This document shows positions 6,443 to 9,836 of a DNA stretch of 9,836 bases, in pieces. Source of the stretch: an uncultured Anaerolineaceae bacterium (GTDB lineage: Bacteria; Chloroflexota; Anaerolineae; Anaerolineales; Anaerolineaceae); the NCBI GenBank assembly GCA_937907495.1, contig CALESS010000354.1, forward strand, positions 1 through 9,836, given 5' to 3'. Both the position numbers and the translations under genes were made by a program. The notes under the pieces were generated by a model that was not told the origin of the DNA, ran no database searches, and saw only the letters and a list, made by a program, of their open reading frames with translations. Positions within the stretch are counted from its first letter, which is position 1. Each line of letters starts with the position of its first letter.

Positions 6443-7388
6443 TTTTTTTGGTTTCAACATCATCCTGGATGATATCGTCTTCCCGGATGGGCAGACCCGC
6501 CTCGGCGTGCTGGGGGGCGGCGGGCCGCAAGCAGCCTTTGGCATGCGCTTGTGGTCCGAATCGGTGGGGGTCGTAGCCAGCGTAGGCCCGGATTTTCCGC
6601 CGGAAGCCCGCCAGTGGTTTGAAGAAAGCGGCATCAACCTGGGTGCCTTACGGACCTCCGGCTTCCCAACGCCGCGCGCCTGGCAGGCGCTGGAAGTGGA
6701 TGGCCGCCGCACCCAGGTTTGGCGGGTGCCGCCGGCTGCCATCCGCGATCACCTGACGCACGAAATCAGCCGCATTCCGCTGGAACTGCGGGCGGCGCAG
6801 GGCTATCACATGGGCATCCATCCGTTGGATACGGAGTTTGATTTTTTGATGGATTTGCAAGCCACCGGCGCACTGCTTTCGATTGAACCTTACAAACCGG
6901 CGGAGCGCTCCCCCTCGGCGGCGGAACTTGTTCAACTGCTCACGGCGGCGGAGATTTTCTCTCCCAACCTGGTGGAAGCCCGTTCGCTGCTCGGTGAACA
7001 CCCGCCGTTGGAACTGCTCGGCGGTTTGCTGGAGGCCGGCGCACCCCTGGTTGTGCTGCGCATGGGGGAGCAAGGTTCCCTGGCCGGGGTGCATGGGCAG
7101 AGGAAGGGCTATCACATCCCCGCGCCGCCTGTGACGGTGGTGGACCCGGTAGGGGCGGGGAATGCTTTCTGCGGCGGCTTTCTGGCCGCCTGGGTGCAAA
7201 CCCACCACCTGGCCCGCTCGGCTGCCATGGCAGCCGTCTCGGCCTCCTTTTTATTGGAGCAGGTGGGCTTGCCCCGCCTGACAGAATCCACCCGCCCATT
7301 GGCGGTTGAACGCCTGGCTTATGCAATGCAACACACCCAGGTTATTACCATTCCCCAAGGAGGAATTTCGCATGAACAGTATGATTGA
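6435..7388 (+). CDS. PfkB-family protein resembling the Mak32 group, catalytic Asp replaced by Asn (kinase 4)
   Basis: A 317-residue PfkB-fold protein; the ATG at 6435 overlaps the previous stop, with GGAGGAG at 6415-6421 upstream. It begins FGFNIILDDIVFPDG (5-19), then LGGGGPQAAFGMRLW (26-40) and VGVVASVGPDFP (44-55); YHMGIHP (124-130), SIEPYKP (149-155) and IFSPNLVEA (174-182) follow. This order recalls fungal Mak32-like PfkB proteins as I remember them, more than bacterial ribokinases. Signature 2 reads DPVGAGNAF (237-245): the catalytic base Asp of GAGD is Asn243. Mak32-like proteins are, to my recollection, also GxGN. It may be an inactive or regulatory partner of kinase 3, or a kinase using another base. 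Its 3' end overlaps the SIS gene by 17 nt. Confidence 0.88.
   Translation: MVDFFGFNIILDDIVFPDGQTRLGVLGGGGPQAAFGMRLWSESVGVVASVGPDFPPEARQWFEESGINLGALRTSGFPTPRAWQALEVDGRRTQVWRVPPAAIRDHLTHEISRIPLELRAAQGYHMGIHPLDTEFDFLMDLQATGALLSIEPYKPAERSPSAAELVQLLTAAEIFSPNLVEARSLLGEHPPLELLGGLLEAGAPLVVLRMGEQGSLAGVHGQRKGYHIPAPPVTVVDPVGAGNAFCGGFLAAWVQTHHLARSAAMAAVSASFLLEQVGLPRLTESTRPLAVERLAYAMQHTQVITIPQGGISHEQYD
7357..7363 (+). promoter_or_regulatory. Strong Shine-Dalgarno site inside the end of kinase 4, serving the SIS gene
   Basis: AAGGAGG lies 8 nt before the ATG at 7372, within the last codons of the upstream gene. It selects 7372 over the in-frame ATGs at 7306 (no such site) and 7381 (spacing too long). Confidence 0.78.
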
Positions 7389-8520
7389 ACAAATCAAGAG
7401 TATGCCAGCCCTGGTGCGGGAGGTTTTCCCCGCCCTGGAAGAGATGTCCCGCACGGCCATCCACCCGGAGTTGATTCTTTCGCTCAAACGCATTTTCATC
7501 ACCGGGTGCGGCGATTCGCACCACGTCACCATCAACACCGAGCTGGCCTTTGAGAGCCTGACGGGTCTGCCGGTGGAAGTGGCCCAGGCCTTGCAATTTG
7601 CCCGCTATGCCGCCGGATTCATTCCACAGACCGGCCCCAACACCAACCTGGTGATTGGCATTTCCGTCTCGGGTGAGGTCTCCCGCACGCTGGAAGCCCT
7701 GCGCATGGCCCGCCAGGCCGGTGCAACCACGCTGGCCCTTTCCGCCACGCCCGGCAGTCGGGTGGCAATGGCCGGGGATGTGCTGTTCCAGGTTCCCAAT
7801 CCACCCTTCCCGGACCCGGCAGGCGTGTTTACCCCCGGCGTACGTTCCTTCATCGTCAACCAGTTGGCGCTGTTGATGATCGCCATCCGCATCGGTGAAG
7901 TGCGCGGTCACCTGACCTCGGCAGAAGCCGCCAACCAGCGAAAAGAGTTGCTGGGGCTGGCGGAGGTGATCGAACAGACCATCCGCGACAACGATGCCGC
8001 CGTGAAACGCCTGGCGGAAGAGTGGAAAGACGCCACAGAGTTCGTGTTTGTGGGCGGCGGCCCGAATTATGGCATTGCCCTCTTTAGTGCCGCCAAGCTG
8101 CTGGAAGCCTCCGGTGACCCGGCGCTCGGGCAGGACACCGAGGAATGGGCCCACCTGCAATACTTTGCCAGGGAACCCGGCACCCCCACCTTCTTCATCA
8201 CCGCCGCCGACCGGGATTTCTCCCGCGCACTGGAGGTGATGGTTGCCGCCAAACAAATTGGCCGGCGGGTGGCAGTGATTTGCCCCAAGACGGCTACGAA
8301 ACTGATTGAGTTGGCGGACGCGGCCTTCACGTTTGCTCCCCTCAAGGAGATGTTCTCCCCCCTGGTGACCCAGGTTCCCGGTGAGTTGTTTGCCGCCTAC
8401 CGCGCCGAGGTGATCGGCGAGCCGTTCTTCCGCGGCTTTGGCGGCGGGCGCAGCACCGAAGGCGGCGGTGGTATCAGCCGCATCCGCTCCAGCGATGGCT
8501 GGGAGACCTGGCAGAAATGA
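7372..8520 (+). CDS. Double SIS-domain sugar-phosphate isomerase/deglycase (GlmS/FrlB-type)
   Basis: A 382-residue cytoplasmic protein made of two SIS (sugar isomerase) domains, like the isomerase half of GlmS but without the glutaminase half; FrlB-type deglycases have this layout. SIS 1 shows FITGCGDSHH (42-51) and the phosphate-binding Ser/Thr loop GISVSGEVSRTLEA (96-109), followed by GATTLALSATPGS. SIS 2 shows FVFVGGGPNYGIALFSAAKLLEA (224-246) and an EEWAHLQYF segment (257-265), equivalent to the E-x-x-H region of GlmS-like proteins. The C-terminal tail (353-382) is rich in Gly and Arg, with GFGGG, EGGGG and SRIR. It probably isomerises or deglycates a phosphorylated amino sugar or N-glycoside produced by the operon's kinases; the exact substrate is unknown. 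Its last codons overlap the BtpA gene as ATGA. Confidence 0.9.
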   Translation: MNSMIEQIKSMPALVREVFPALEEMSRTAIHPELILSLKRIFITGCGDSHHVTINTELAFESLTGLPVEVAQALQFARYAAGFIPQTGPNTNLVIGISVSGEVSRTLEALRMARQAGATTLALSATPGSRVAMAGDVLFQVPNPPFPDPAGVFTPGVRSFIVNQLALLMIAIRIGEVRGHLTSAEAANQRKELLGLAEVIEQTIRDNDAAVKRLAEEWKDATEFVFVGGGPNYGIALFSAAKLLEASGDPALGQDTEEWAHLQYFAREPGTPTFFITAADRDFSRALEVMVAAKQIGRRVAVICPKTATKLIELADAAFTFAPLKEMFSPLVTQVPGELFAAYRAEVIGEPFFRGFGGGRSTEGGGGISRIRSSDGWETWQK

Positions 8521-9362
8521 GCAGCCCGGCCTTATTCCAAGCGGGGCGCCCGGCGGTGATTGCCGCCCTGCATCTGCCGCCGCTGCCCGCCTCGCACCAT
8601 CCCGCCGCCCAACCGGTGAGGGAGGTGGTGGAGTTTGCCCTGCGCAACACCGAAAAGGCAGTCCGGGCGGGCTGCCCGGCGCTCTATATTCAGGACCTGG
8701 GTGATTTTCCGCTGGCGCCGCACGTCCAGCCGCACACGGTTGCCATTTTGTCGGTGGTGGGGGCCGCCATCCGGCGGGAATTCCCCCAACTGGCGCTGGG
8801 GGTGTGCCTGATGAGCCATGCCGCCCGCGAACCGCTGGCGATTGCCCAGGCGATTGGCGCCCAGTTTGTGCGCCTGAAGGTGTACGTGGGTGCGATGGTC
8901 AAGGCGGAGGGTATTCTGCAGGGCTGCGCCTACGAGGCCATCCAGTACCGGGCAGCCATCGGCGCGGAGGAGGTGCAAATCCTGGCGGATGTCTACGACC
9001 GCACCGGCGAGCCGCTGGGCCGCCTGCCGATTGCCGAGGAAGCCCGCCAGGCGGCTGTGTTTGGCCGGGCGGATGGCCTGGTGCTGACCGGTTTGTCCCT
9101 GGCTGAATCGCTGCAGATGTTGGCGGATGTGCGGGCTGCCAACTTGAGCACCCCGCTGCTGCTGGGCGGCGGTGCCACCGCCGAGAACATCAGCCGGGTG
9201 TTGCAGGTGGCCGATGGGGTGGTGGTCAGCAGTGCCTTCAAGACCATCAGCGGCTGGACGCGGGCCGCCCTGCTGGCTGAATGGGAGGCCGACCGGCTCA
9301 ACGCCTTCATGCAGGCGGTGCGGCAGGCCGCCCCCAGGGGAACCCTTCCCGATGCTGCCTAA
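8517..9362 (+). CDS. BtpA/SgcQ-family TIM-barrel protein
   Basis: A 281-residue protein of the BtpA family. Typical motifs in order: AALHLPPLPAS (16-26), YIQDLGDFP (57-65), HVQPHTVA (69-76), GVCLMSHAAREPLAIAQAIGAQFVRLKVYVGAMV (95-128), EGILQGCAYEAIQYR (131-145), VQILADVY (153-160), EEARQAA (174-180), LVLTG (188-192), LLLGGGATAENI (214-225) and a closing ADGVVVSSAFK (232-242), which looks like a TIM-barrel phosphate site. BtpA was named for an effect on photosystem I in cyanobacteria; SgcQ lies in an E. coli sugar-utilisation cluster. No catalytic activity is firmly established that I know of. In this operon a phosphosugar aldolase or isomerase role is plausible inference. It starts on the SIS gene's stop (ATGA) and overlaps the next gene by 11 nt, so all three are probably translated together. 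Confidence 0.92.
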   Translation: MSSPALFQAGRPAVIAALHLPPLPASHHPAAQPVREVVEFALRNTEKAVRAGCPALYIQDLGDFPLAPHVQPHTVAILSVVGAAIRREFPQLALGVCLMSHAAREPLAIAQAIGAQFVRLKVYVGAMVKAEGILQGCAYEAIQYRAAIGAEEVQILADVYDRTGEPLGRLPIAEEARQAAVFGRADGLVLTGLSLAESLQMLADVRAANLSTPLLLGGGATAENISRVLQVADGVVVSSAFKTISGWTRAALLAEWEADRLNAFMQAVRQAAPRGTLPDAA

Positions 9363-9836
9363 ACTGATCCTGGATGTGGATACCGGCGGCGATGATGCGG
9401 TCGCCATTCTGCTGGCGGGGCATCACCCGGCGGTGGAGTTGGCGGCAGTATGCACCACGCATGGCAATGCCCTCCACGAGGTGGTGCTGGAAAACACCCT
9501 GCGCGTGCTGGCTGCCGGGGAATTGCAGGCCGTTCCGGTCTATCCGGGGGCGGTCTCGCCGCTGGTCTATGAGCATATTCCAGCCGACCCCGATCAGCGG
9601 GCGGTTTTGCCTTTGCCGCCCACCGATCTCCGCCCGCAGGAGCAGCATGCCGTCTCCTTCCTACTGGAGTATTATCACAGCCCGGCCGGGCCAGAGACGA
9701 TCTACGTTCCAATTGGTCCGCTGACCAACCTGGCCCTGGCTCTGCGGCTGGAGCCGGGCCTGGCCCGGCGCATTCCGCGCATCGTGACCATGGGCGGGGC
9801 CTACATCGAAGGGAATGCCACGCCCTCGGCGGAGTT
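9352..9836 (+). CDS. Nucleoside hydrolase (IUNH family), fourth member, 3' end outside window
   Basis: The first 161 codons of an IUNH-family gene, running off the window with no stop. The ATG at 9352 lies within the last 11 nt of the BtpA gene and is followed at once by KLILDVDTGGDDA (4-16), which carries the metal-site Asp8, Asp10, Asp14 and Asp15. HGN with Asn39, PIGPLTNLALALRLEP (120-135) and MGGAYIEGN (147-155) are also present. The HGxDG segment found near residue 80 in the other three is replaced by YEHIPADPDQ (73-82), so the sugar-side loop differs. The missing C-terminal part should contain the catalytic His-Asp; its state cannot be seen here. It is clearly a separate lineage from the tandem pair. 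Confidence 0.9.
   Translation, partial: MLPKLILDVDTGGDDAVAILLAGHHPAVELAAVCTTHGNALHEVVLENTLRVLAAGELQAVPVYPGAVSPLVYEHIPADPDQRAVLPLPPTDLRPQEQHAVSFLLEYYHSPAGPETIYVPIGPLTNLALALRLEPGLARRIPRIVTMGGAYIEGNATPSAE

Noticed and set aside
7345..9407. Long antisense frames (303 and 291 codons) opposite the SIS and BtpA genes
   Set aside because: Same cause: the codon bias of the + strand genes leaves the complementary frame free of stops. No motifs and no convincing ribosome sites.

Overview
The window is a GC-rich stretch of bacterial chromosome in which all twelve recognisable genes lie on the + strand, packed end to end. Several neighbours overlap (ATGA junctions or 8-17 nt) and the largest gap is 50 nt. 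There is no rRNA, tRNA, CRISPR array, insertion sequence, internal promoter or convincing terminator, so it reads as the interior of one long polycistronic operon that continues off both ends. The phylum cannot be fixed from sequence alone. The codon use (GCC, CTG, CGC, GGC rich) and the abundance of small sugar and nucleoside enzymes would fit a Chloroflexota (Anaerolineae-like) heterotroph, but that is a guess.

Layout: (1) 3' end of a phosphoribosylanthranilate-isomerase-like TIM-barrel gene; (2, 3) two PfkB/ribokinase-family kinases; (4) a YjbQ/UPF0047 protein; (5, 6, 7) three nucleoside hydrolase (IUNH) family genes, of which 5 and 6 are a clear tandem duplication; (8, 9) two more PfkB-family genes, the second resembling the eukaryotic Mak32 group and carrying Asn in place of the catalytic Asp; (10) a double-SIS-domain sugar-phosphate isomerase/deglycase; (11) a BtpA/SgcQ-family TIM-barrel protein; (12) the 5' part of a fourth nucleoside hydrolase, cut by the window edge.

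Taken together this looks like a catabolic or salvage cassette for N-ribosides or related glycosides. Nucleoside-hydrolase-like enzymes would release sugar from N-glycosides, PfkB kinases would phosphorylate the sugar or the intact glycoside, and an isomerase plus a SIS-domain enzyme would process the phosphosugar. The combination of a PRAI-like protein (a family known for an Amadori rearrangement), PfkB kinases and a GlmS/FrlB-type SIS protein allows a more specific but speculative idea: Amadori-type processing of phosphorylated N-glycosides. Substrates cannot be assigned from sequence. Four divergent hydrolases and four divergent kinases suggest a broad or unusual substrate set, and this is the part of the window most likely to be undescribed.
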